Shown one piece after another: positions 28,737 through 39,804 of a stretch of 44,695 nucleotides of DNA. The position numbers were made by a program, and so were the translations under genes. How positions within the stretch are numbered: the first letter of the stretch is position 1; each line of letters begins with the position of its first letter. The notes beneath the pieces are model-generated. The model made no database searches. It had not been told where the DNA came from and was given only the letters and a program-made list of their open reading frames with translations. Origin of the DNA: Lingula anatina (taxonomy: Eukaryota; Brachiopoda; Lingulata; Lingulida; Lingulidae); assembly GCF_001039355.2 (NCBI RefSeq), contig NW_019775503.1:311989-356683 (forward strand), given 5' to 3'.

Positions 28737-30147
28737 GGGGAGACCGGGGCTAGTTGGACCCCGGGGTAAGTTGGCCCCCCGTCAATTTATGAAAAAGTAA
28801 CTACGATGTAAAAAAATTGGCCACATACTCTTGTAAAATGACCGTAGCCTATAATGCTAAGGAAGTGTCGGACATTAAAAAGTTTTACTTAAGCGGTGAG
28901 TCGAAATAAACTTTTTTTGCACCTAAAAGTAATTTTGTTTAAGAGATTTAAAAATCTATTTTCACATGCTTTTGATCGAATATAAGATATGTATAGGGCA
29001 TCAAACTGAAGCTCATTGTTTCAAGTTTCACGGAGATGTATCATCGTTGCTCATTCTAGCACCATAAATGGCTAACATCCTTTAAAATAAATCATGTGCA
29101 CCCGGGGCTAGTTGGCCCCCTTGACTCGGGGCTAGTTGGACCCTCACATTACCCACAATCCTTTGCGCGCAACGCTGTTTGAAATAAACAAGTTGGTGAA
29201 ATTGACAAAGTTTGCCGGTGTCTATTACCGTCTGATTGATTTTATTTAATTTGCTCTCTGGTGTCTTTTTGAAAATTTATATTAGAAATGTTCTGTTGAT
29301 TGTATGTATTAAAAAGCAAAACTTTCTTTAGAAAAACATTTATTTTGCCTTAATTCATTGTAAGGGGATTCAATTTGTATTTACAGTGTTATATGTGGCC
29401 CCAAGGGGATTTTCCACCCCTCCCTAGCTAGAGACCATTGTTGAAACAAACTCAGTGGTTTAAAACTGAATTTGTTACTTTCTTTTCATACGAAAGTTAT
29501 TAGTCGTTTTCATTCGTTAAAAACCTGCTTTATACCATTATTAATTTATTCTTAATTAAAACAAAACAAATTTTATTGATAGATATTTTGGTTCTTGCAA
29601 CACATACCCCCCCCCCTACAACGTGACGTACGGAAACCTAAAAAAAAATCTGCCTCATTTGAACTATTTATTCATCGAAGACTCTCAAAAATCAATTTAA
29701 TAAATTAAAAATTTATAAAAATTTATTTCAAGGCGTTTACATGGGATATATACTTCATTTTCGTATAGGGGGGGCCAACTTGCCCCGACCCTGGGGCCAA
29801 CTTGCCCCGTGGCGGGGCAAGTTGGCCCCCCTGACGTCAACTGCGTTTTTTGTCAAATCGTGAGCCATCTGGCATTATGTTTGAAAAATAATGGCGTTGC
29901 ATACGTAGCTTAGTTCATAGGGCTTACTTTGAAACCGGTTTTGTAGCTCTTACCCANCTCCTGACGTCAACTGCGTTTTTTGTCAAATCGTGAGCCATCT
30001 GGCATTATGTTTGAAAAATAATGGCGTTGCATACGTAGCTTAGTTCATAGGGCTTACTCTGAAACCGGTTTTGTTACTCTAACCCATTCCTAGTTGGCTC
30101 TACAAGGCCAAAAGTGTCTTACGGGGCCAACTAGCCCCGGTCTCCCC
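28737..30147. mobile_element. Non-autonomous DNA transposon with GGGGCTAGTTGG-type repeats
   Basis: The termini are GGGGAGACCGGGGCTAGTTG on the left and, read inward, the same 20 bases on the right. The element is flanked by TA on both sides (28735-28736 and 30148-30149). Further copies of the CGGGGCTAGTTGG.CCC motif or its complement (GGGGCCAACTTGCCCCG) lie at about 28763, 29101, 29125, 29769, 29793 and 29812, as sub-terminal binding-site-like repeats. No ORF above 60 codons. The size of about 1.4 kb includes a probable artefactual duplication (29831-30086). The superfamily is uncertain; a 2-bp TA target site would fit Tc1/mariner-like or related groups. Confidence 0.8.
29831..30086 (+). repeat. 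126-bp direct duplication either side of an N
   Basis: Segments 29831-29956 and 29961-30086 are near identical (offset 130), with a handful of differences, mostly at the 3' edge. A single N at 29957 sits between them. This is the pattern expected when two overlapping contigs or haplotypes are joined without merging. Confidence 0.9.
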
Positions 30148-30152
30148 TATTA

Positions 30153-31592
30153 CACGTCCCTATACTCCCGTTACCGATAGATACATAAAAGAAAAACGAC
30201 AAAAACGTCTTTTTAGATTTAAATACTGATAGATCCGATTTTTTACCACCGTCCCATATATTTGCGTTCGTACGACGTCCACATTAACCCACGTGCTTAT
30301 AAATCCGCATACCTATAGATCCACGTATTTTTATATCCAAATACCGATAGATCCATTACAGGTACACTATTGATCAAAATGGTTGGTATACTACTCAGTA
30401 CATGAAATGTCCTTTTTTTAATGACAGTACACATATTAATCCCTTCAGCAATTTATTATTCTACTAGATCGTTTTTACGCAATACTTGGGTAATTTACAT
30501 TAGGCCTACTATGCCTACATGTAATGCATTAACTGACCGAAATTTATGATTTCACTAGATGTTTTGTTATTTTCATGTTACATTCATGATGTAGTTTTGA
30601 GTACGAAGGTTTCTGACAGGAACCTAAGCAGATTATATTTTCTTTCCATAGCGATTAATCCCAGAAACACACACACACACACACACACACACACCACCCC
30701 CGTCAATTAAGAAAACTGCAAAAGTTGATGAAATAATGTTAAGAGTTGCTCCCGTCTTATTTTGTTCAATTTTATACTGTGTATGATTTATTTGGGCATT
30801 TGCATGAATGGCTCTGCCTGATGACTGTCTTGTATAGGCCTAGGCCTACTTGATAGAAACCGTTACTGTATGGTTGACAAACATACCCAAAGTTTAGGCC
30901 TACAGGCAAAAATCGCCTGTATAGAAATTAATTACGCCTGTATAGTTATTTAGATTGATGAAGGTTACGTGCGTACATTGCGGAATGGAGTAGGCCTAAA
31001 TGATAGACGTGTAGACGTTTGGTAGGCCTACTCAGTATTTGAGCGTAGGCCTATTCTGATACAATTTTATGTTAAAGTTTAGGCCTAAAGCCCTAGTAGG
31101 CCTAAGGGAAAAGTTTGTTCTCGTAAATGCTCTTAATTTTTTATTTATATGCCAAATTTACACTCCCGTTAATTCATCCTCATCCATAAGAGTAGGCCTA
31201 ATGCAACACTGCTGTCGGAACGGATTTTTTTTTAATTGAGGGGGCGGGGGGGGGGGGGGAAGGCTGTGCGAGCAAGGGTAGCGAAAGCCAGGGAAGATAG
31301 GCCCTACGCGAGCAAATTATTCGCTGCAGCCCCCTCTCCCCGCTTCCGACGGGCCCTCGTAAACAACATGGTTTGTTTGGAAATGCATTTTAGCCGATTA
31401 CGGTGTCAGATAGATGGATCTAGCGGTAGGCCTACCTGGATCTAAAGATAGGCCTACGTGGGTTAATTTATAGGGATCTGTTGGTGGATCTATCGGAGCG
31501 TAAATTTAACGAGACGTAGGCCTAAATCTATTGAGACGTGTATGTATAGGCCTAGAGACGTATCTATCGGGACGAATATTTTATTAGGACGT
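30153..31592. mobile_element. Inverted-repeat element rich in ATAGATCC and TAGGCCTA motifs
   Basis: The left part (30153-30360) has repeated motifs ACGTCC, CGATAGAT and ATAGATCC. The right part (31405-31592) has their complements (GGATCTA, ATCTATCGG, GACGTATCT, GGACGT). For example, ACGTCCCTATACTCCCGTTA near the left end pairs loosely with the complement of the right end, and both then read CGATAGATAC. The interior holds an AC repeat (30667-30694), a G-rich run (31237-31259) and 13 TAGGCCTA octamers. It is best explained as an old foldback-like transposon. No transposase seen. Confidence 0.5.
30667..30694. repeat. AC dinucleotide microsatellite, 14 units
   Basis: An uninterrupted AC run inside the element at 30153-31592. 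Confidence 0.95.
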
Positions 31593-32774
31593 TTATCTGT
31601 AGCCTATGGCGGACCCCGGTGTTGTTGAGCAGACGACGGTGTGCAACGCGGGAACGAAAATGAAATATCTGCGCAGGTGCAGTGTCAGGTGTCCTAGTTT
31701 ATGGCACCTTGCATTTTGTTGTGAAATGAAGAAGTTGTCTAAAACTCATATATAGCAAATAAATTATTGAAATATGAAAAACTCCGTGCTGCACAATGGT
31801 CGTAATTCCTGTGCTAAGTAAAATAAGATACCTACGCGGTGGATGACGTCATCAATGACACCACCCACTCCTAGTGCAAGTAGAATGGCGTCCGTCTTCT
31901 GAAAGCAAGCAAACCGACGCTCTGTATTTATTTGACCGATCATCAATGAAAAAGTTGATAGGATAGCAACTAACTGAATTAGGACTGAAAAACAAAGTAT
32001 CAGGTATGTTTTTATCATAGATACAAGTATACTGCAATTCAGGCTCAGCGTTGGGACCGCCTCTGTATCATTTCTGTGTCAGAGCCTTTTGAATTCTTGA
32101 CTTGGTAGATAGTATTTTTTTATAATAGTGTCTATTTTTAGGATGACCTGTGCCACCTTAGAATGAAGCGGTCGCAAATGGCCATGTTGTGCTCGAAACT
32201 GTACTTGGTGAATAAGCTTTTAAATTTTCGAGATTTTTTCACATGAAGTGAATACGTACTGTACTAGTATACATTTATGCGAGATTTTCCCGCCAAAACG
32301 ATACACAAGGCTTTTTTTGTAAGAACATTGAAATATTGATTAGCTAATTTTAAGGTGACAAGTCACCATGTAACTTTACATATAATTTTTAAAAGTCAAA
32401 CTCTAACAGTTTTAGGGTGGTGGTTGGGGGGGGGGGGGATGCTACATGTACGAATGTGCCCAATTTTTTCTTAAGAATTGAACGGCCCATTCCTGCACAG
32501 AAATTCAATGTTAAAATCATATTTTTAATTATGTTTTGTTATTTAGAACTTCATCTGCCCTCTTGACATTTATGATGCCCACTTGTCACAGTGTCAAACA
32601 ATCAAAAATTGTTTAAACCAAATAAATCGGAACTACTGTAAATAGTCACTTTTATCAATGCTGTTTATCTTTGTTGGATGTTTGTTTGCTTATCACTCAG
32701 TATATTAATTAAACTCAGCAAAACATGATTACCTGAGTTACAAATCAGATGCTGAAATTGCAAAGTGTGTTAAG
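31593..32774. other. Intergenic DNA, no confident gene
   Basis: One hydrophobic - strand frame (31764-32018) is bracketed by a possible acceptor and donor, but the evidence is weak. A G-rich run lies at 32416-32440. No shared repeat. Confidence 0.35.
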
Positions 32775-32994
32775 AAACATGAACCACACTTCACAAATTT
32801 GGATTTTTTCTTTTTTTTATCCCAATGATTTAGTTCTAATTTGTAGTTTTCAACAAAAAATTGAGAACTCTTGTTAACTGTATTTTGTAGAGCTTGTCCA
32901 GCATAACACTGGTCCCTTTTTTACCCTATACGAATGGGCCTACTCCAGCCAGTGGCACAATACCCAGAGGCGATATTGCCTCTCTGATCCTCTA

Positions 32995-32995
<1 letters not shown>
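32775..32995 (+). repeat. Family H internal fragment with the conserved block (copy 3 of 3)
   Basis: It begins with the AACCACACTTCACAAATTTG phrase that also follows the 146-bp array at about 10810, continues through 'ttgtagagcttgtc', and ends with GGCGATATTGCCTCTCTGAT, 'cctctagtta'. It is followed by a TTA microsatellite. Hairpin, core and right end are all absent. Confidence 0.65.

Positions 32996-33039
<44 letters not shown>
32996..33039. repeat. TTA trinucleotide microsatellite
   Basis: An uninterrupted TTA/ATT run of about 44 bp at the 3' end of the family H fragment. Confidence 0.95.
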
Positions 33040-33303
33040 GTTTAGGAAACCAGATCTACAGCTTCTCAGCTACATGGTTATCTATGCTAATACCTGCTGA
33101 CCCATAAAACCTGCCAGGGACATATATGCAGATATACACAGGTAACTTTGGTTACTGTACTACCATGTAAAACCAGATGAAGTTGGCCTACTGTGTCGTT
33201 TTATCTGGCGTAATATGGGAATACACTGACAATTGTTACATATTTACCAGTTACTGCTTTCATATGTGTTTTTGAATATCCTTAATTTCCATTGTTACAT
33301 CAT

Positions 33304-33920
33304 CAGGCCTACCCAACTACCAGACTCGGCACCTACGGATCCAGAATAAACCGGTATATCAGACCACACTACCCGTTTTCAAGGTGTGTGTCAGATCGCA
33401 TTACAGAGTATCAGTCACCACACCGATTTTGCCTGGTACGCTATGTGATAGCCATGATCCTAAGCGGGGTTGGAAAGTAGTGCATCTCATCTAGATTCAT
33501 GCGCTGCTGCAATTTTCCCTGTTTATGCTAAAAATCTGACAATATCGCAATTTTTTGACATAAAATTTAGGTTCGAACATAGCCAATGATGTTTTGTAAA
33601 TAAGAACTTGCAAACTTATATATTAATTTAGAAAAGTATACCTAATTTTGATGGCGGAAGCATATTCTGTCGGGGGTTAAGTAAAATTATGTGATTTTTT
33701 CACCGACTACCGTCTGTCGCCATGCTGTTGTATTCATACGACTCCTACTTGACGAAAACAAGGCGCGATACCCGGATGACAGGTAGGCCTACAAAATTCG
33801 TGATGAGGTATGATACTCTGTAATGCGATCTGACACACACCTTGAAAACAGGTAGTGTGGTCTGATATACCAGTTTATTCTGGATCCGTAGGTGCCGAGT
33901 CTGGTAGTTGGGTAGGCCTG
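33304..33920. mobile_element. 617-bp element with 110-bp terminal inverted repeats and ATCAT target duplication
   Basis: The arms 33304-33413 and 33811-33920 are inverted repeats differing at only two positions. Both begin CAGGCCTACCCAACTACCAG. ATCAT directly flanks both ends (33299-33303 and 33921-33925), which gives a 5-bp target-site duplication. The centre of about 400 bp has no ORF. Near-identical arms and an exact duplication suggest recent insertion. The superfamily is not assigned. Confidence 0.88.
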
Positions 33921-34536
33921 ATCATCAATTGCTGTTGTATTATGGGAATACATTGGTCATTGTCTCATCAACAATTGCTGTTGTATTATGAGAATACATT
34001 ACAGTGATTGCGAAAGAGATTGAACACTTACCAGACATGTGGGCTGGAGCAAATTAAATTTTGTCAGCCCACACTTATTTTTACCAGCCCACAATAAAAT
34101 AATCAAGCTGTATATTTTCACCATTGATGAATGTTTGGCATTTTAAATCACTGCTTTTCAATTTTCAGGCCAGATGTAATGGAATATATAAAGATTTAAG
34201 TTTAAACATCTGTTATTTTGATTGCTTTCTAGCATTTAAGTTTTATCCTTTTTACATCTGGGTTGCTTAACTTAATTTCTAATCTTTTTTAAAACACAAG
34301 ATCATGTATCCGTTGTAAATTTTAATTTCAATTTTTTGCCTCAATATAAGTCATAGTTAAATGGAGCTTCCAATTTTTCCAACTTTTCCTAAATTTTCAT
34401 TTAAGGTCCTTGTTGCTGTTATAGTGCTTATTCACACAGGATGTTTCATTGAAACTTATATATTCAATGTAAGGGAATTAACTGAATTAAAAATGATTAA
34501 ATAAATCATGCTGGAAAGGTTGCCAAAATTGTGACA
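33921..34536. other. Intergenic DNA with a short tandem duplication
   Basis: A phrase CAATTGCTGTTGTATTATG is repeated at about 33927 and 33970 (period about 43 bp). Nothing else recognised. Confidence 0.45.
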
Positions 34537-34778
34537 TCAAATCTCTCTTGCAAAACGATAAAGGCAATCAAGATTCTGGAGTTCAATGTCCATGTCATTT
34601 GCATCACTGTCACTATCAGTGTAATATCTCTCATAAAAGTCATTCACTTTGTCTGCCACATTTTCCACATCACTTTCACTTCCAGAGTTACGGTCTTCCA
34701 TTAATTCTGCAATTTCTGCTGCCTTAACTCAGCATTGTCACTCTTGTGGCGACAGTAATTTATCTTTCTTCCTGAGGA
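34537..34778 (-). CDS. Acidic terminal exon of an unknown gene
   Basis: On the - strand a strong acceptor (ccttttacttttcag) precedes an open stretch reading SSGRKINYCRHKSDNAELR. After a one-base change of frame it continues as AEIAELMEDRNSGSESDVEN, VADKVNDFYERYYTDSDSDA, NDMDIELQNLDCLYRFAREI and a TGA at 34537-34539. The repeated acidic/serine stretches look like a real C-terminus rather than chance. The frame change near 34725-34735 is either an indel in a decaying copy, an assembly error, or a second acceptor. I do not recognise the family. A first exon on the same strand lies at 37118-37329, but linkage is not proven. Confidence 0.4.
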
Positions 34779-36175
34779 CTGAAAAGTAAAAGGAAAACTT
34801 CAAATGGGAGTACATAAATCATGGTTAAAGTCATAGTAACTCTTCGTTTTGGCCAAAAATTGGATTTTCCGGGAGTAAACGGCAATTTTCCCGTACTTAC
34901 CAATGGTCAACGACCCCGTTCCTGCATTCAAAGTTAGTCCAGGGTTTTTTTCCTAAACGTTTGGTTTTTTGTTAAAATCTCTTAAGAGATTTTAACTGAC
35001 GGAGCCCTCTCTGACATTGCATAATCACGCAATATCGAGCGATATTTTCTATTGACCTACTTAAAACCGCGGGAAAAGCAGACAACAACAGCACTATATA
35101 ACAATAATATAAGATTCATAAGATATATTCGTCTTATTGTTCAAAACGCATTTATATCTACAATGTGTGCAATTCTTGGCTTTTCGTTATCCGACGCATT
35201 GTACAAAAACTTGCAACTTACATCTGCAGACTGCATCAATGCTTTTGGTGCCATGTTATTTTGGTCTCGAATGAAAGCGAGAATCCGCGTGACACCCAAA
35301 TGTCATTGGCAATGGATGCCTTGACGACCGTGAAGAAAGGCATCGAAAGCCCTATTGACAAGCACAGGTTTTAGTTTTACTACAGTAACAGCCGTTTTAG
35401 TGGTAAAATGCAATAGAATATATTTCCATGCGTTGTTTACAATGTATTTTTCTTGTGGAATTTTGAATATCAAAGGAAGAGTTATTATTGCTTTAATATT
35501 ATCAATATACACGTGTAATTGTCAACTTATAACAATTGTTTATGGGTTCCAAAAATCACGTACTAGCCAGACATGCTGAAAACTCAAAGGGCAATGCAGG
35601 CAAATTGGCCTGCTTAGATCTGAATATTGCAGGCCCAGACAAGAAATTGCTGGCCCGAATGTTTTTCACATTAATTTGTATATTTACCATTTTTCTTGTA
35701 AAACTTGTGCACTTTTAACTTGTGCTTTATACACTTTAAAAGTGACAGTTGAGTGGCAGTTATGTGATTAAAAATCAAATAATTTCATCTTTGCATACGT
35801 AGATCTATTCAAGAGACATATTACTGCTCAGATAACATCTGGGTAATATCACTTTAAGGTAAACTAAGGGCCAAAAAGGCATCAAATCTCACAGAAAAAT
35901 TTTCCATCGATATAGGTAAACTGCAATATTCCTGGACTAACTTTAAACCAGGCCTTACTTGAGCTAAATCATCGTCTAAACTTTTCCAACTTTTGAATTT
36001 TTTACAGCAGCTTTAGACAAAACGTCAAATTTTCCCAACCTATACATGACATTGACTTACATTATATAGAGCTTTACAGTAAATTGTATTTTTCAAACAA
36101 ATTATGGTATTTACCTCACTCTTATGGTTGAAGAATAATAGGAATGAAATTTGACAAATAAAAATAAAAAAAAAA
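34779..36175. other. No gene recognised; possible intron of the - strand gene
   Basis: Short frames only. A phrase near 34930 (AAAGTTAGTCCAGG) has a complement near 35930 (CCTGGACTAACTTT), hinting at a decayed inverted-repeat element of about 1 kb. No other repeat shared with the window. Confidence 0.35.
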
Positions 36176-36206
36176 CAAGGCAGCAAAGCTATCAAATGTA
36201 CAGACA
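36176..36206 (-). repeat. Family H right terminus, inverted
   Basis: CAAGGCAGCAAAGCTATCAA followed by ATGTACAGACA is the reverse complement of the right end seen at 396-426. Only about 60 bp of plausible family sequence follows. A second ATGTACAGACA is at about 36270. Confidence 0.75.
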
Positions 36207-36289
36207 AAAAGCAGAAAATGATAATTCACATTTTTGAAGCTAGACATATACTTTAGAGGTGATGGCTATATGTACAGACAGTTCTTTAA

Positions 36290-37117
36290 TCTCCAAAATT
36301 CATGTATAGCTCAGGGGTTGAAACAGAAATTAGGGTCACTGGTCCATTGGACTAGTGAATTTCTTGTGTTATTAGTCCCAGCTAATTTTTTGTGGTCCTT
36401 GTGTAGTGGTATGGATTTTAACAATAACATTATTACACTGTTTTTAAATGACTATTTATTCAAATAAAGTTAATTTTTCACACATCATAAGTTTTATCCT
36501 AATCACAGTTCTTCATTCTAGTTTAAAAGCCTCCCTCTGACTTAATTTTAGAAGTTAATCTTAGAGATAGTCATTTTAGTATTTTTTAAAGAGTATTTCA
36601 AAGTTTTTATTATAAACATTTTTTCTGCATCCTTTAAAGGACAACTCAGTGGGTAAGATTAATGTATAGAAGCAGGTTCTATGTAAAACTTTGATCAGAT
36701 TTGTGTTTTGGGAGATTGTTTATTATTATATGAATAAGTCTGGGTCACAAAAGTCCTGTTAAGACAACTAGAATAAAGAATTAGAAAACGAAAACTATTT
36801 ATCATGATTTCGGAGCACAGCCAGAAGTACTTCCGGCTCAAGGTCACGACCTCGGATTTTCCCACGCTTACGACCAATTACAGCAGGCTTCAGTCAGAAT
36901 GAGATAGACGTCACGACTACACAGCGAAACTTGTCAGACATGTAAGTGCCGCCTGTCCATCTTTTCGGTACATGTACCGATCAAAAACAGAAAACGTAAA
37001 GCCCAAAACGCTCTTATACACGTAACCAACTTTGTTTGAGCACAAATATTGTCATTTATTGTGAACAGGATAATATGATAATCAGACACACTTGAGACCT
37101 GTGAAGCGCATACTCAC
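36290..37117. other. Probable intron of the - strand gene, no repeat recognised
   Basis: It lies directly downstream (on the - strand) of the donor at 37117. The stretch 36880-37117 is richer in CpG than its surroundings, as expected close to a promoter. Confidence 0.35.
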
Positions 37118-37329
37118 GTGTCGAGGAGTAGTTTCGCCATTGCCTCGTATGCGAGTCCTAACTCAGCTTTAAGTGTCCTCCACCGCCCCACCTCCCTCCC
37201 AACATACACAGTCTGAGTGCTTCTTCGTCTGTCTCTAATTTTCTTTCGTATCTTTCGAACTGGAGTGGCTATTTTCTTTCGCCCCCTTTTGTCGCTCTCC
37301 TGTTCAGACTTGACGCGCGTCTGAGCCAT
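37118..37329 (-). CDS. First coding exon of an unknown - strand gene
   Basis: On the - strand an ATG at 37327-37329 opens MAQTRVKSEQESDKRGRKKI, a basic stretch (RKIRKKIRDRRR), then VYVGREVGRWRTLKAELGLA and YEAMAKLLLD. It ends GACAC before gtgagt, a consensus donor. 'VYVG....RW..LK.ELGL....A..LLD' resembles an N-terminal motif I associate with uncharacterised invertebrate nuclear or zinc-finger proteins. The basic segment suggests nuclear location or nucleic-acid binding; that is inference. An upstream in-frame ATG at 37357-37359 is possible. CpG content is raised across 36880-37450, which supports a promoter here. Confidence 0.5.
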
Positions 37330-38389
37330 GTTTGCTGTTTTGGCGCCAAATAGTAACATCCGGGTCTCAGCCGTAGTACTTCATTCATAGTAAACCGCGA
37401 GACTTAGCGAGAAATTGCGCGTTCTGAAGCCGTACTGTGAGGTGGTAGCTGAGTATTTAAGACAAGTCGTCTTTTATTATTTAATGGAACTTAAAAACGG
37501 TATTAGGTAGCTTCATTTTCTGAACGGTTTTGGATAGGATATACCTTGGTCATTATGGGGAAATTGGTGAGTTTTCCAGGAAAATTCATTTTCGTGCTAT
37601 TTTAAGGGTTTAACGCGCTGAGACTGTCTTTAAGTTAAGTTTAGTAGTTTTCTGTTAATTTTAAAGTTAGCTTGTTTCTTGTTATTTCAAGTATCGTTAT
37701 TTCAAATATTTCAAAGTGCATTGATTCAGAAATGTAAAAAGTGGAATGCACTATACAAGAAATATGTAATATTCATCACTCCATACATGTCATTGTGCAG
37801 CCAGCGCCTGCCATAGGCCTATTTGGGCCATGTTTTTCTCTCTTTTTTAGGCTTTATTACATTCTGAATCAGCGCTGGATTCTTGACTGGACGAACTAGT
37901 GCTTGGTACTTCAGAATCTTGTTGATTTGGGTTGCTTACGCCATGCAAAAAATTTCCCATCGCGGCTACTGCAAAATACCCCAAAAAATGGTGGCTATAA
38001 GCTGTCAAATGCATGTAACTTTTTCGTGGGGTTTCTATTAATAACATCGTCAAAGACCAATGAGAGCCGTTCAGTCGGGCCAATAACGGTCTCCAAAACT
38101 ATGTAGAACACCCCCTTACGCTTATGCATGGAATTTGCCGAACTACAGTGTGTAATGGTATCCGTAGTATTAGTATGCCTGCATATGCAGTGATATTATC
38201 CAATATGGGGCGGCCCATGCTCTAAAGGAAACAAGAGAGAAAATATGTCAAATTCACAAGATTTACTGAAAATAAATACAAAAATATTGACAGAAATGGT
38301 GAAGTAGCCTCGGTAACCACTGTTTCGGATCAAAACTGACACTTGTCAGAAAGGACTAGTAACCTTTCACAATGGGTCGTCCCAGTGCT
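37330..38389. other. Upstream region of the - strand first exon; no firm gene
   Basis: CpG-richer up to about 37450, then AT-rich. A - strand frame ending at 37847 (QQDSEVPSTSSSSQESSADS) might be another acidic C-terminus, but I found no convincing acceptor. Confidence 0.3.
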
Positions 38390-38645
38390 TTCAATATCTG
38401 GAATTTACGAGTGACGACCGTGTGTTTTGACCCCTGTTAGCTTCAGAGTAAAAATCAGAATCGCTGTCATAGTTCTTGTATTCCAACTCTTCCACAGATG
38501 TTGATGTAGCTGAACTAGGTTCTAGATCCACTAATCCATCTTCCTCCTCACTTGCTCCTTCCTCCATCCCTTGTTCTTCTACTACTGTAGCTGTTGCTTT
38601 CACCACTGTGGCTGCTGGTGTTGCCTCAACCTTGGCCCTTGGTTA
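38390..38645 (-). CDS. Acidic exon-like ORF end, unknown
   Basis: The - strand frame reads AKVEATPAATVVKATATVVE, EQGMEEGASEEEDGLVDLEP, SSATSTSVEELEYKNYDSDS, DFYSEANRGQNTRSS and ends at a stop about 38391. Composition is biased to E, D, S and T, similar in style to the exon at 34537-34778. No strong acceptor is visible upstream. It could belong to the same gene as the zinc-finger exon at 39311, or to an unrelated one. Confidence 0.25.
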
Positions 38646-39310
38646 ATACTATTTTTCAACATGGATTTTCACTATAAATCATAAATTTCCAAAGTAAAAC
38701 AACATCTAATACGACAATACTTATTACTATGCATACTACTGAACTAGTCATTTTGACGGTTTATTCCATGAGTAATTGTAGACGAAAAAACTTACTGTTC
38801 CATGCAACCTCTGTCCTCACAGAAATCGCATGCCATGTGTTTTCTGTGCCTCAATTATGACCCATCAGCTGACAGATAGTAAATGCTGCGTGCCTACTAT
38901 ATACTGTGTTCCTATTCAAAATGGCTGCCCCATTGTTTTTTAGTGACTGAAGATGATAATGGCTAGTTTTTTTTTTATTTCTGCTGAGATTACAAAGTTT
39001 GAGAAATAAAATATTTCGTAAGAAAGTTTCACTAGGTGAGTGGGGAATTATTGTTGGTCTGACTCCCAGATTGGTGGGTCAAGGGCTGGTGTCGGGCAAT
39101 TTTCAGCATGCCTGGTACTAGCAGTCTTAATGATTTATTTCAAGGACCCTGAAGACAGTAAATTACTGGAAAAATTATAAAAATGTGAAATATCAACTTA
39201 AATTTTTATAAGTACTATGAGATAAATTGAGAACACTCACTGACTTAAACCACTAAACTACTTCACGAGGAACAGTATTGACTTCTTCAAACATTATTTG
39301 GCTCCCTTAC

Positions 39311-39528
39311 CATGATTTCTAAACGACTTCGCTCTGCCAAGTTCAGGGCTAGGAGAGCCTTGCCTGCTGTAGGCGTACTTCCTGCGACTGTTGCGGAACT
39401 TGCAGGCTCTCTCCTGGACAGTGTAGTAAGAGCTGAAATGTATGATTTGCTGACTTCATGGTCCTTGAGGGCACTTGTCTTAAAGTTTTTACATCCAGTT
39501 ATAAAAGGGTTTTGCAGTACTCCCCCAC
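39311..39528 (-). CDS. ZNF862/TTF-like zinc-finger N-terminal exon
   Basis: The - strand open frame reads QNPFITGCKNFKTSALKDHE, VSKSYISALTTLSRREPASS and later LLALNLAERSRLEIM, ending ATG before gtaagg, a good donor. 'NPF.TG..NFK...L..HE.S..H' is the second half of the TTF-type zinc finger that opens ZNF862-like, hAT-transposase-derived proteins. The expected second histidine region reads SKSYISA, so one ligand may be lost. The cysteine-bearing first half would be in an upstream exon that I did not find. It may be a domesticated gene or a piece of a hAT-related repeat. The complementary + strand frame is its shadow. Confidence 0.45.
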
Positions 39529-39804
39529 CTTAAAACTTTGCACACTTACTGCATTCATGGCGGCCCCGCTGTTATCATAAAACACCCAGGGACAAAGTAA
39601 TTTCCACTTCGGATTAAACGTCCAAATTTCCTTGTTTTATCATACTCTTGGAAAATTAAAATTCTTGTCTGTTAGTGTTAGTGGTCTTTGTGATTGGGTT
39701 TTTTTTTTCATTATTTTTACGCATTTACGCACAGGGGTGTGTAAGATGTGTTGAGGGGAGATTGCATTTGTGCTTGTCTTGATTGACCCAGTTTGAAAGT
39801 CATG

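Noticed and set aside
31764-32018. 84-codon hydrophobic - strand ORF between a possible acceptor and donor
   Set aside because: No homologue recognised, a second frame overlaps it, and the splice signals are unsupported.
33292-33480. 62-codon + strand ORF
   Set aside because: It is made of the 110-bp terminal inverted repeat of a transposon.
37847-38083. 78-codon - strand ORF with a serine/acidic end
   Set aside because: Only the last 30 residues look coding-like, and no acceptor is visible.
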